A stretch of 64,000 nt of DNA from contig NC_088679.1 of the NCBI RefSeq assembly GCF_950023065.1, forward strand, positions 66,402,001 through 66,466,000. The letters are read 5' to 3'. The stretch is from Planococcus citri. Taxonomy: Eukaryota > Arthropoda > Insecta > Hemiptera > Pseudococcidae. A program made the position numbers and the translations under genes. The notes beneath the pieces were generated by a model. It was given only the letters and a program-made list of their open reading frames with translations. It did not search any database and was not told the origin of the DNA. This document shows, in pieces, positions 33,778 through 45,367 of the stretch (the first letter of the stretch is position 1; each line of letters starts with the position of its first letter).

Positions 33778-35402
33778 GGTGAATTTTAGTAGGTACTCGT
33801 ATATGGATCCGGATGCTTGATGAAGTTGTCAGATGAAAAAAAAAATTATTTTTTAGAGAAATTGAAATGAATTGCATTCGTACCTTTTGATTGATACTAT
33901 ACCTATTTGTGATTTTATTTTACATAAATAGTAGTTTTTTCGTAGAAATTATTTCGTTTTGTGAAGTTTTATAATGATATGTTATCTCATAAAGGGGGAA
34001 AAAGTTCGAAGGAAATTTCATATGACGTCAACTGAATAAAATTTCGTAAGTTAGTGAGGATTGTGCAATAATTATTTGTTGGAAGATTTATTTTAAGTTT
34101 TATTTCAACACTCTTTAGTCCTTGATAAATTGAAAAAATTCCATTATGATACTTTCTATGTGGCCAGGTCAGGCAATTCCCTAATTTTTTTTCTTTCTTT
34201 ATTTTCGTTTTTTCTAAAACCCCTGAAATTTTTTCTGCATATGGGAAAAATACATACCTACATACGTAGATGGGTGAAGGAAGGGGTTGTTGGTTGGTTG
34301 ATACAAATTCTAATTTTTCAAGATCTCTCCAAAGTTCAAAAAAGAAAATTGATCTGAAATTTTGCTCAAAAGCGTTTTTGGAAGCTCGTTTTTGAATTTT
34401 CAGTTTTTCTTCAGATCTCAAAATAAATTGCCTACATATTTTTGAATGGCGATTTTCATTTGGGAAGTGGTGGGGAGATTTAAGGGAGTTGATACGAATT
34501 AAAATCTTTCAAAAAAATTTCTAGCGTTTGAAAAAGGAAATTGAGCTGAAATTCAACTTGAAAAATGATAGCTAAATTCTAATTTTTTGAAATTTCGTGT
34601 TTTGTTCAATAATTTTTAATGAGAAGTAAGTAAACAAAGTTTTGGGAAGTCTTATTTTTAATTTATTTCTTGCAAATTTTCAGATAGTAGTAGATAAGTA
34701 TTTCTGACTACTTTTTTGTAATTTTCAAGTCATTTTCAACAACTTTGCACAAAATCACTCGTTTTTCAACTATTTCCAAGGCATTTGACACAACTTTTTA
34801 GGATTATTCCGAATTTATCAGTGATTTTTTTTCAAGTCATAACTTTCTTCGATAATTTTCCCTTCCAATTTTTTTGAAAAATCCCGCCGCCCCCCAAAAT
34901 TTTTTAAAGCTTTTTTTATGATTTTATTTTCGATGGTATTTTGTCAACTTGAACTTGATTTCAAGTCAGTACAAAAATTCAGCAATTTTTTCAACAATTT
35001 TCAGGGATTTTTCGTTATTTTAATGTTTTTTTATTTTCTTTGTAAATATTGAGACATTTTTTACAATTTAAATTGCATTTTTTTCGGAAACATTCTCATT
35101 TTTACCCATTTTTGTGCATATTTAATCAATTTTCAAGCATTTTTATAGATTAAGTTCAGTGTTACTTATCTAAAACTCTTTACTAAAAAATTGATTACGT
35201 GTTTGATAATTTTTCAGATTTTATGATTATTTTATCGATTTTTTTCAATTTTTATACTTTGTTCGATATTTGGTCATTTTTATTCAAATTCAACAAATTT
35301 CCCATCATTTTCAGGGTATCTCTAGGCGAATGTGTGGTATTTCTTCATCTCAGGGATTTTTTTCCAAATTTTAAAATTTTGGCAATTGGTAAATTTTTGG
35401 AG
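33778..35402. other. Region upstream of OR5, no gene seen
   Basis: AT-rich, with degenerate TTTTCAA-type low-complexity repeats from about 34700 to 35400. The OR5 promoter should be in its left part. No gene recognised. Confidence 0.4.
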
Positions 35403-35404
35403 TA

Positions 35405-37293
35405 AGGTGCACCGGGGGAAGTCCGAATTCGGGGTAAGTCAGAAAAACTGCTCTAGCTCTTAGAGGCTTATATCTGCCGAAGCGCTACCCAGGGGTAACT
35501 TGAGGGTACTACCCCTACTTCATCACAGCATAAAAAATTTCGCGACCCAGTTTCATTTTACAGGCTTTTCATTGGTTCATTTTTAGTTGCTATTTTGAAT
35601 TTGATTTCAAATTGTAATCAGTGTTTTTCAAACTGCTTTTTACCTCAGAAGAAATGATCAGTAAAAGTGATATTATAAGTGAAAGTATTCCTAAAACAAT
35701 AATGTAAAACCCCAAGTATTCAATTTTTGTTAATTTTCAATTATTCATTATTTATATCGCTTTTTCTGACTTACCCCCTAAATTAGTGCTATGGGGTAAG
35801 TCAGAAAAGTGAACATTGATAATTAGGATTCGACTTCATCGATGTCTAATACGTAGAATAATATGTTTTCGAGGTCGTAGAATCCAAATCTGGAGTTATT
35901 TTTTTTGTAGGAGTGGGGGGTGAGGCGTGGGGAGGGGGCAATTCTAAATTTTTCGTACATTATTGTGTAATATGTCGATTGATATGTTTTCGAGGTCGTA
36001 GAATCCGAATATGCAGTTATTTTTTTTGTAGGAGTGGGGGGTGAGGCGTGGGGAGAGGGAAAATTTCGAATTTTTCGTACATTATTGTGTAATATGTCGA
36101 ATAATATGTTTTCGAAATCGAAGAATCCGAATTCGGAGTAATTTTTTTTGTAGGAGTGGAGGGTGAGGCGTGGGGAAAGGGAAACTTTCAAATTTCTCCT
36201 ACATTATCGTGTTATATGTCGAATAATATATTTTCGAGGTCGTAGAATTCGAATCCGGAGTAATTTTTTATGGTGAAGGTGGAAGGTGAGTCGTAGGTTC
36301 GCATGGGTGGGGCCCTCTCCCCAAACGGTGATACTTGAATAGCACTTGACCCTAAAAACTAGCTCAAGATTGGAATTCTGCGACCTTGAACACATATCAA
36401 CCAACATGTTACACAATATTATAGGCAAAATTTGAAATTTCTCCTCTCCTCTTGCCTCGCCTCATACCCCTGCAAACAAATAACCCCAGATTCGAATTAT
36501 ACGACCTCAAAAACATATCAATCGACATATTACACATTAATATAGGCAAAATTTGTAATTTACTCTCTCTCCCCTTGACTCACCTCCCACCCCTACAAAA
36601 AAAATATCTCCAGATTCGAATTCTACGACCTCGAGAACATATTATTCAACATATTACACGATAGTGTAAGAAAAATTTGATATATTACCTCTCCCCACGC
36701 CTCACCCCCCCACTCCTACAAAAAAAATTACTTCAAATTCGGATTCTACGATTTCGAAAACTTATTATTCGACATATTACACAATAATGTAGGAAAAATT
36801 AGAAATTTTCACCTCTCCCCTCGCCTCACTCCCCACTCCTACAAAAAAAATAACTGCAGATTCGGATTCTACGACCTTGAAAACATATCAATCGACATAT
36901 TACACAATGATGTACGCAAAATTTGGAATCGCCCCCTCCCCACGCCTCACCCCCCACTCCTACAAAAAAAAATAACTCCAGATTTGGATTCTACGACCTC
37001 GAAAACATGTTATTCGACATATTGCGCATCGATCAGGGTCGAATCCTAATAATAAAAATTAATTTTGTAGATTTTCTGACTTACCCCAAAGTGGGGTAAG
37101 TCAGAACAAGTTACATTTTATTCGATTGTGCTAAAGCTACTGCGACAATCGCGCTGAAATTTTTACCATAGGTTAAGAACCCTTATGGGAACCTACATAC
37201 TAAATTTCAGCCATATTGGTTCATTAGTACGAGAGTAACAGCTGATCAAAGTTGAAATTGTGAAAAAACGTTCTGACTTCCCCCGGTGCACCT
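35405..37293. mobile_element. AGGTGCACC MITE family, expanded copy 1
   Basis: The ends are AGGTGCACCGGGGGAAGTC and its exact inverse, with TA outside each (35403-35404, 37294-37295). Subterminal sequences match two other members at 37938-38542 and 40648-41967. The core is different: a mirrored minisatellite (35830-37040) makes this copy 1.9 kb instead of 0.6 kb. No transposase frame. The TA duplication suggests mobilisation by a Tc1/mariner-type enzyme. It lies downstream of OR6 on the coding strand. Confidence 0.85.
35830..37040. repeat. Mirrored ~121-bp minisatellite
   Basis: The left half has at least four units of 121-122 bp, seen from the spacing of ATATGTTTTCGAGG at 35861, 35982, 36104 and 36226. 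Each contains GTAGGAGTGGGGGGTGAGGC and TGTGTAATATGTCGA. From about 36360 the same unit runs in the opposite orientation (CCTCGCCTCA...CTCCTACAAAAAAAAT...GACCTCGAAAACATAT) for five to six units. The whole array is thus a giant palindrome of tandem repeats. Confidence 0.85.
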
Positions 37294-37598
37294 TATTTGT
37301 GTAAATTCTCGAGATATTCTTCATTTTATTATAAATTTTTTGTCGTTTTCAACAATTTTCAATCATTATTTCAGAGGTTTATTGAACCGTTATTGTTTAT
37401 AGGTATTGCAATCTTGATTCCTCTTCACCCATTCGTTCAGTCAGAAAATATAAAAGGTTTTGCTAGTGCTACTTCAAAAGGCTTTATTTACAGTTCCATT
37501 AAAATAAGAACACTATACATTATAATCTACATAGGTAATTATTTTATTCATCATAACACAAAAAAAACATCTATAAAGTATACATGTAATGTTCAAAA

Positions 37599-40500
37599 CT
37601 AAAATCCGACGCCTTTTCTGGTCAGTAAATTAACGGTGGAGTAGATGTAATTGCATATTCGAAGAAAGAATGCCATATTGAGAACGTATATTCTGAAAGC
37701 TTTGAATTCGATGGTTACTCGAGCCTGGTTCAGCAGCAATTGAACAGATTTTCTGCTCGAAGGTGGCAGGTAGTACCAAGGAATATTGTAGACTGTCTCG
37801 TTGAACATATCGCACTGAAATTTTTAAAGATTTTTTGAGTCATGTGTTTGAAACAGACATAATGACTGACAAGGGAACTTTTACTACTCGTCAATTCCGA
37901 TCTAGCTGAAATTTGGATCATTTAAAGAGCATAAATAAGGTGCACCGGGGGAAGTTGGAATTCGGGGTAAGTTAGAAAACTTGCTCTAGTGCCTAGAGGT
38001 TTATATCTGGCGAAGTGCCACTAAAGGTGACTTGAGGGTACTACCCCTACTTCATCACGGCATAATAATTTTCGCGATTCAGTTTCATTTTAGATGTCTT
38101 TGGTTCAGTTGTATTTTGTTGTTGTTTTGAACTTGTTTTGAATTTGGTCTAAAATACATACTTTTTATTTATTAGTTTTTCGCATATAGCGGACGAACCG
38201 TGCGTCCTAGTGAAAATCTGATGAGAGTGATCTTAAAGAGAATTAAATTCTCTACAATTTTGTTTATGTGCAATTTTTCTAGGACGCTCCGTTTGTTATC
38301 TACGCCTCTGCAAAGTTTAGCCTGTTCTGACTTCTCCCATTTGGGGGAAGTCAGAACAGTTTATACATATTCCACTGAGCGAAAGCTACTGTGTCAATCG
38401 CGCTCAAATTTTCACCATAGGTTAAGAACCCTTATGGGAACCTACATAATAAATTTGATCCATATTGGTTCATTAGAAGGGGAGTAACAGCTGGTCAAAG
38501 TTGAAATTGCGAAAAATCATTCTGACTTGCACCGGTGCACCTTAAATAAAAATCTCAGAATCAAATTTTCAGCGGTCGAAGTTGATTTTTCAATTTTTTG
38601 GGGGTTTTTGGTTCGGTGTGATTTAACAGTACGATCGTAGATAGAATTTTGTGACCATTTTGGCCACTTGAAAGGACATCCTTGAGTTCTTCAACAAGGG
38701 CCAAGTTTCACTTGGCAGTTAGAATTTCTTCCATATTGCAAAGCAGAGATGTTTATCCGAATTCCAAAAGGATTTTAAAATTTTGTTTCAATTTATTTTT
38801 GAAAGGGAAGAATTTTGTGCCTAAGAGGGGGGGGGGGGAGTCAACTAAGGTCGTTCTCCCAAACATTACAGTTTTTCTAGATATGCTAGGGAATTTGTGG
38901 GGCAGCTGGTGCACTTGCCCACTTGCTAAGGGATTTACACGGGCTGCTTTCATTAAAGGAACTACTATGTACAGTAAAATATTGGTTTAAACTTGATTTG
39001 TTTTTGCAAGAGTTAAAGTAACTTTAGATATCAGAAAATTGTTTAGATTAAATCTAAAAGATAGGGTTACTCGATACCATTTGTGTCCCATTTAGATCCC
39101 ACATGTCGATGTAAATTTTGACCCTGTGTTGGGCCTATTGTCGACATGAACGTCAATCGCCATTGATTAACATTTACATCAACAATTGGCTCAAAACAGG
39201 GTCAAAATTCACAACGACATTATGGGTCCTGAAAGTGATGGATGTGGATAAGTCAACATTTACATTGAAATTAGCATGATTATTGTTATAGGGGGCCATG
39301 TTCACATACTCCATATACACCAAAATCAACATACAATCAGAGCGCAGAATGCATCTTGTGACATGACATCAATAATGAATAACGTCTATGATTTTATCAG
39401 AAGCTACTCAGAATCTCACAGAAAGACTGTGTTACTAACAAAACTACAGTACTCCATTTTCTTCCTTGAAAGTGTCCAAGTGTTGAAACTTGTTCCACCA
39501 TCCACGACACCATGTGGAAAGTCCAATGTTACAGACAAGTTGGAATTGTGGCACAAGTTTCAACACTGGGATGTTTCAAAGGAAGAAAATGGCTGACCTG
39601 CAAACCACCCCTTCCCTAATTATAATATCCTTACAAAACAGTATTTACAAGAATAGGAGAAGAACAAGAAAATTTGATATTTTCATGCTAATGGTACAAG
39701 GAAGATGCTCGGTGGGTGGTGTAGTGAGATGAGCTACGGCTTTCTGAACAAGAGGTAATAGGTTCGAATCCCGCTAGAGACACAAATGTTAATGTGTAAT
39801 GTATCTATTGTAATGCATTTAACATCTATTACATGTTATGCTACAGTTGCAAGCACTAGAACTGCAGAGGTAACAGAAATGCATGCGATGTGTTGTCAGC
39901 ATCGAAAAGCTGTAACTGGTTTTACTGAACTCCGGGTTGTAAAAACCCAGCTAGCAATGTATCAGCTACTTTACAGATAGCGTAGAAAGTAGAGCTGAAA
40001 ACTGTTACACTACCCGCTAACCAGTATCTGGTGAAAATACTGGGTAAGAGTTGATTCAGGTGTAGATAGTAGCGTATAGCAAGCACAACCCAATTGATTT
40101 TGAAATTAGTCTGCGCACGCACCCCAAAACTTGATAATGCGCAAGTGGGAGGTGTTACGCTTCGACACATGTCGTTTGTATGTGTGATTGATGTTTGACA
40201 GTGTTTGATGACAATGATGATGTCATGCCAGTACACTGGCAACGCATTCAACTCGCTACAAGTTATAATGTGAACCAGTGTGAAATTTTTTCAATTCGCT
40301 ACCAGCTACTAGCGAGAAGCGAGAATTTACAGTACAGATACAGTAGTTATCCGCTGTCAGCAAGTACCATTTTCAGCTCTTGTAGAAAGCAATGGGAAAC
40401 TACTATGTGAAAGCTCAAAAACTATTGATTCCCCAGAATAATCACTGTGGCATAGCACAGGCATTCGCCTCACTCTCTTGCACCATTTCTTCTGAAATAT

Positions 40501-43500
40501 AGTTATCATGGATGTTTGTCAGTTTATCATCCAGTAGCTAATCATATAACTTGGAAGGCTCTGTTACAAACTCCTTTTCAGTCCTGTAAAGGATATGGAA
40601 ATCCCAATGCCGATGACAGCACAGGAAAAGATGCATAGGCCTACATAAGGTGCACCGGGGCAAGTCAGAATGCGTTTTTCACAATTTCAACTCTGACCAG
40701 CTGTTACTCCCCTTCTAATGAACCAATATGGATCAAATTTATTATGTAGGTTCCCATAAGGGTTCTTAACCTATGGTGAAAATTTGAACGAGATTTACAC
40801 AGTAGCTTTCGCTCAGTGGAATAAAAAAAACTGTTCTGACTTCTCTCAAATTGGGGGAAGTCAGAACACACTGAAGTTTGCAGAGGCGCAGCTCACAAAC
40901 AGAGCGTCCTAGAAAAATTTCACTTGTACAAAATTGTAGAGAATTAAATTCTCTTTGAGATCACTCCCATCAGATTTTCACTAGGACGCACGGTTCGTCC
41001 GCTATATGCGAAAAACTAAGAGATACGAGGGATAGTCGGAAAGTAAGTTTCACATGGCTGGAAAAGTATGAACGCGTGGACATTTTTTGACCAAAATGGG
41101 AGGAAATATAGTTCAAACATTCAACCAGATCTGACAAAATTTATTCTGTATTTGGGTGCATTGTTCGTATTTTACAGCGTGATTAGTAGAGTGCTGATAA
41201 AAAACATCCGTCCAAATGTAGTATTTAGCAAAAAAAAAAATTTCAGTTGTAATAATTATGAATAAAATTCATCAAGAATTACTCAAAAGGTGTCATACTA
41301 ATGTTTTTTCAAGTTGGGACGTTATTTGGCGCTGTAAATTGTTCATGTGATGGTTGCAAAATTTCTGGTGCTGAGTGACTTTCGAGAATGCCGACATTCA
41401 GCAGATTATCAGATTATCACTGAACAATCTACTTCATTTGGATTTTGATTGAACCAAAATAATGTTACTATGTTATGTCTTGAGTGGTTCTCAATCAATT
41501 TTTCAATGAATTTTTCTTTTTTTAGCTTGGAAAATTAATTTTTTCTAAAATATAATTTTTGGACGGATGTTTTTTATCAGCACTCTACTAATCACGCTGT
41601 AAAATACAAACAATGCACCCAAATGCAGAATAAATTTTGTCAGATCTGGTTGAATGTTAAAACTACATTTCCTCCAATTTTGGTCAAAAAATGTCCACGC
41701 GTTCATACTTTTCCAGCCATGTGAAACTTACTTTCCGACTATCCCTCGTAGAAAGTCTGTATTTGAAAACAAATTCAAAACAACAACAAAATACAATTGA
41801 ACCAAAGACATCAAAAATGAAACTGGATCGCGAAAATTTTTACGCCATGATGAAGTAGGGGTAATACCCTCAAGTCACCTTTAGTAGCACTTCGCCAGAT
41901 GTAAACCTCCAGGCGCTAGAGCAAGTTTTCCAACTTATCCCGAATTCTGACTTCCCCCAGTGCACCATGCATCAAAGGAAGAAAATGTAGGATGTTGATG
42001 ACAACCAACTCACCTTGTAAATTCCTGAAAGGCACCTTTAGATATGCTAGGAACTGACTAATTAGTATCGACCAGAGACCAGAAGCAGCTGAAAGCAAAA
42101 AGCTAAAAGCCGTAAAGAATCGATATTTTTCAATTTTTTGGAAGCTAAACGAAAGCTAAGCTTTATAAATCTGAGAGCCAAAGCCAGCCAAAAGCTTTAT
42201 TTTCCCAGCTTTCTTGAAGTTTTAACGGCTTTTTACTGAATTTTAATGTATTTATTGTATTTTGATCAGTTTTCAGTTATGGTGTTCAAAAATTTTGAAT
42301 TTGACTGCAATATTTTATAGTTATCATTATTTAATTTAAAAATAATAAATATTATAGGTATCAAATTGTTAAAAATCTATTGAAAAATAAAATAAAAATT
42401 CAAAATCAGAGACTGGAAGCAGCTGAAAGTGAAAAGCTAAAAGCCATGAAAAGTGAATATTTTTCAAATTTTTGGAAGCTAAAATAAAGCTAAGTTTTAT
42501 TAATTTGAATTCCAAAGCAAGCCAAAAGATATATAATTCTTATCAGAAGCTTAAAGTGAAAAGCTAAGCTTTATTTTTCGGCTTCTGGTCTCTGGTATAG
42601 ACTAATTATGATGCATACAACCTCCTGTAAAGGAGAAGGGATCCTTATGACGAAGACTTTAATGCAGATCGTTGGTCAAATGGTAAAATAATCATAACAA
42701 GCTCATTTGGCTCATTTGTTTACTTACCATATCTGAGTATAATTTCCCACTTATACAATACATGAAAAGTATGACACCGGTTATTGCAGCGTGACATAAT
42801 ATTTTAAACTTGAGCAACACTGCGCCTTCATGCATCTATAAAAATGGACACAAAAATGAATCCAATTAACCTACAATGTATTCCGAACCCCCCCCCCCCC
42901 CCCAAAAAAAAGAGAAAAACTCACGAGTGTAAAAATATAGATGAGGACGACTTCGATGTAAGAAATGACGAACAAACCTATTGACATGTTGTATTCCAAA
43001 TAAGGTCTCAGATGAGCTGCCCCTCTTTAAAAAATATTGATTAGCCTATCATGTTCGTAAAACCATGTTACAGCTACTCAGTTTTTCGTTAATTTATTAT
43101 TAAAAGAAATTACCTCAACAAATCACGATGGAATCTGGCCACCGAATGTATATCTTTTAAAAAAGCATCTTGCAGGCTGATTACTTCATTGCAATTATGA
43201 TACTTCCTCTGAATCATCTCCTCGTAGTAAATTGTAAACAACTTGGAACGATAATCGAGGAAATCGCAGATATCTTGAAACTTGCTGTAAAACTCTCTGG
43301 CCAACAAGAATGGAAAAAATGGCAACGAGAAATATATAGTTCCCATCGTGATACCGGTTATCATTTGAGTAAAAAGAAGCATCCCAAAGGTACTGAGACG
43401 ATCAACGTTTTCGCAATATAATGGAAACACAGAATACTTAGCATCGCTCAGCTTACTGGTATTGTATCCTATGGCCAGATCCAAGTATGTGCCGAGGATA

Positions 43501-44003
43501 TAGGCGAAAAAAATGAAAATCTGCGTTTGAAGCAACATGATTGGAATTTCCAATGTGTATTTCTTCCTGACTTGTGGTTTGATTTCAGTATTAAAATGCC
43601 ATAGACTGGAGGTACTCTCGGAACGTAATTCGACGTCGTAAGATTTATCGAAAACTTTGAACGTTTTGTAAATGCAGTCCTTATAAAGATACGAACCGAT
43701 TGGAGTCATGATGAGGAGATAAACCGATGTAATAACTACTTCGGTGCTGAACAAGACGAATATCATTTGAGGCTTCGTAGTCAGAAAGATGTAAAGAAAG
43801 CAGTGAACGTTTAGGGCGATGAAAGAGTAAATATTGTAATATATCCAAAAACGTGTGATGTAGATGTTGAATACCTTGCTGGAGTAGAATTCTCCCAAGA
43901 ACCAGTGCATCATGTGGGCTTGGTTGATGATGCTCTTCGAGTATCCGAACAAATTCTGTTTGCCGAAGATTTGTTTCATGAAGGACCAATGGTTGTATTT
44001 CAT
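37599..44003 (-). CDS. Odorant receptor OR6 (4 exons, 437 aa)
   Basis: Exons on the minus strand are 44003-43114, 43024-42925, 42835-42728 and 37814-37599 (890+100+108+216 nt, in frame). Introns 1 and 2 are 89 nt each. Intron 3 is 4913 nt and packed with transposons. I start at 44003 by alignment (MKYNHWSF...NLFGYSKSIINQ); an upstream in-frame ATG at 44105 would add 34 residues. The loop motif is FPLYCENVDRLSTF. Exon 2 has PYLEYNMSIGLF, and exon 3 begins MHEGAVLLKFKILCH. The last exon has NIPWYYLPPSSRKSVQLLL and CNYIYSTVNLL, as in OR7 and OR8. Linking exon 4 over 4.9 kb is an inference, supported by phase, size and the absence of any other exon 4 nearby. About 300 nt downstream, up to the MITE end at 37293, show nothing. 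Confidence 0.85.
37938..38542. mobile_element. AGGTGCACC MITE family, copy 2 (605 bp)
   Basis: The ends are AGGTGCACCGGGGGAAGT and ACCGGTGCACCT with flanking TA on both sides. Subterminal blocks (GAATTCGGGGTAAGT, CTTGAGGGTACTACCCCTAC, CATAGGTTAAGAACCCTTAT) match copies 1 and 3. It lies in OR6 intron 3. Copy 3 lies 2.1 kb away in the opposite orientation. Confidence 0.85.
38545..39099. other. OR6 intron 3, no structure seen
   Basis: Ordinary intron sequence apart from a G-run near 38827. Short open frames on both strands have no support. Confidence 0.4.
39100..39291. mobile_element. Short foldback MITE, copy A
   Basis: The CACATGTCGATGTAAATTTTGACCCTGTGTTGG half is matched in inverse by the CAAAACAGGGTCAAAATTCACAACGACAT half. 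It ends AAATTAGCATGATTATTGTT. A second, more complete copy is at 59062-59313. No coding capacity. Confidence 0.65.
39454..39592. mobile_element. 139-bp hairpin element in OR6 intron 3
   Basis: CCATTTTCTTCCTTGAAAGT...AAGTGTTGAAACTTGT on the left is the near-perfect inverse of ACAAGTTTCAACACT...AGGAAGAAAATGG on the right. Stems are about 40 bp and the loop about 58 nt. It is either a tiny MITE or a structured transcript region. There is no evidence of a gene. Confidence 0.6.
39700..40400 (+). mobile_element. tRNA-derived SINE-like element
   Basis: The head has RNA polymerase III promoter boxes at tRNA-like spacing. An A-box-like TGGTGTAGTGA lies at 39717-39727 and a perfect B box GGTTCGAATCC at 39761-39771, 44 nt apart. 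A canonical cloverleaf could not be drawn convincingly, so this is not called as a tRNA gene. The body (39985-40320) is homologous to 1-320 in the opposite orientation. Boundaries and tail are not well defined. Confidence 0.55.
40648..41967. mobile_element. AGGTGCACC MITE family, copy 3, split by an insertion
   Basis: Left end AGGTGCACCGGGGCAAGTC with TA outside. The right end CCCAGTGCACCA is mutated at the last base and TA. Orientation is opposite to copy 2. Removing the 723-bp insertion (41026-41748) and its TA duplication leaves about 595 bp, the size of copy 2. In copy 2 the corresponding position is an empty site with no insertion. Confidence 0.85.
41026..41748. mobile_element. Mariner-like MITE nested in MITE copy 3
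   Basis: Inverted ends of about 190 bp start CGAGGGATAGTCGGAAAGTA and include GAACGCGTGGACATTTTTTG and ATTAGTAGAGTGCTGATAAA. TA lies on both sides (41024-41025, 41749-41750). The terminal sequence resembles that of mariner elements, from memory and not checked. No transposase frame. Confidence 0.75.
42065..42599. mobile_element. TIR element with 9-bp target duplication
   Basis: ACCAGAGACCAGAAGC near 42071 is inverted as GCTTCTGGTCTCTGGT at 42581-42596. GACTAATTA flanks both ends (42056-42064 and 42600-42608). Inside are two direct copies of a CAGCTGAAAG...AAGCTAAAAGCC unit (about 42085 and 42417). A 9-bp duplication would fit a Mutator-like element and an 8-bp one a hAT; the sequence does not decide. 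It lies in OR6 intron 3. Confidence 0.6.
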
Positions 44004-45367
44004 CTTTGCGTCGATTATCAAAGTTCTAGGGTCGGTTATTATGATCATGTAATGTACCTGAATTCTTCTATTCTTCGTACTATGACAAGCTTCAGCAGTT
44101 ATCACGTCATACGCGTATTTCTTTTCGTGAAATGGATCGAAACTACATTAAAAAAACTGACGTGTGTTGAGCAGTGTTTTAAATTTGGAAGACGATTTTC
44201 TCGAGATTTTAATAATAGGCTGCGGTTGAACACGAAAAAATTTGATTAGTTTGGTTTTTGTTTCGTAATAAGGAATTGAATTAAAGTTAAGCAGGGATAT
44301 TTTTTTGATGTAATTTTAATATTTTCCTTATTAAGTAAATTAGTTTGAAAGTTTTTTTTTTTATCAGTGTTTCGAAATAAGAATTTGTTTTCAAGGTGAT
44401 AATTTTTGATAGAAGAAAAAATGAATAATAATGAAAATAGAATACTGTGACGTAATGATTGCCTATTCTGTTGAAATCAGCGAAGAAAAGTTGTAAAAGG
44501 TACTTAGTGTTCATCTGTTGGCTTTTAGCTCACAAATTTAAAAACAAAAGTTTTGACTAAGGTGTTCAATTACCTAGACTTTTACAGCAACGCAAATTCA
44601 GCTTCATTTAATTATGCTTTCAGCTTTTGAAAATTTCCAAAAATCAAAGTTCATCTAAGGATGAAAAATATCAAATTTTATTTTTGTGATGTAGAAAGCT
44701 GAAATTTGGTATGTGCTCTATTTTTCATCTGGGCCTCTTCTGCAGATGAATTGATTGAAGGTAGTTTTAAGCAGTTCTGGAGCCTCTAGAAAATTTTTGG
44801 AAATCCAAAAATCAAAGTTCATCCAAGGATGAAAAATATCAAATTTTATTTTTGTGATGTACAAAGCTGAAATTTGGTATGTGCTCTATTTTTCATCTGG
44901 GCCTATTCTGCAAGATGAATTGATTGAAGGTAGTTTTGAGCAGTTCTGGAGGCTCCAGAAAATTTTTGGAAATTACAATTTCAACGTAAATTAGCTCCAT
45001 TGATTTGAAAAGCTGAAATTTGATGTGAACTAGACTGTCAACCGCTCAGACGTGAATTTTTGACGTTGTTGATTAATGTCCTCGTAAAAAGCAGAAAAAT
45101 GACGATTACATGCGTCAATTTCCTATGTTTTTTTCTGTCAAAAATATCTTGACGAGTAAATACTTTATATACTTAATTACGTTGAAAAATATATGGGTAT
45201 CTGTTCCTTTTCAAAAAAAAAAAAAACTCCTCTGTTTCTCTAAGATATTTTTTCCTTGGTCTCTTTATTTGTTTGGAGTCCCCACTGAATAGAAAAAAAA
45301 TCAAGAAAAATGGAAAATAGGTAACTCAAGTCGATATTTTTTTTTGAAAATTTTCCATTTGTGTGAC
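44004..45367. other. Region upstream of OR6, no gene seen
   Basis: Contains a tandem ~168-bp duplication (listed separately). The OR6 promoter should lie in its left part. The short open frames are not supported. Confidence 0.4.
44630..44975 (+). repeat. Tandem duplication, ~168-bp unit
   Basis: AAATCAAAGTTCATCTAAGG at 44641 recurs at 44809. The copies stay close to identical through GCTGAAATTTGGTATGTGCT, GATGAATTGATTGAAGGTAG and GAGCAGTTCTGGAG. The unit belongs to a dispersed repeat whose relics also occur near 4560, 32480, 54090 and 54230. Confidence 0.8.

Noticed and set aside
35830..37040. CRISPR-like regular spacing
   Set aside because: Whole 121-bp units are repeated with no unique spacers, in an insect genome, inside a MITE.
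39710..39785. Candidate tRNA gene
   Set aside because: A and B boxes are present, but acceptor and anticodon stems do not pair well and it is followed by a repeat body; better read as a SINE head.
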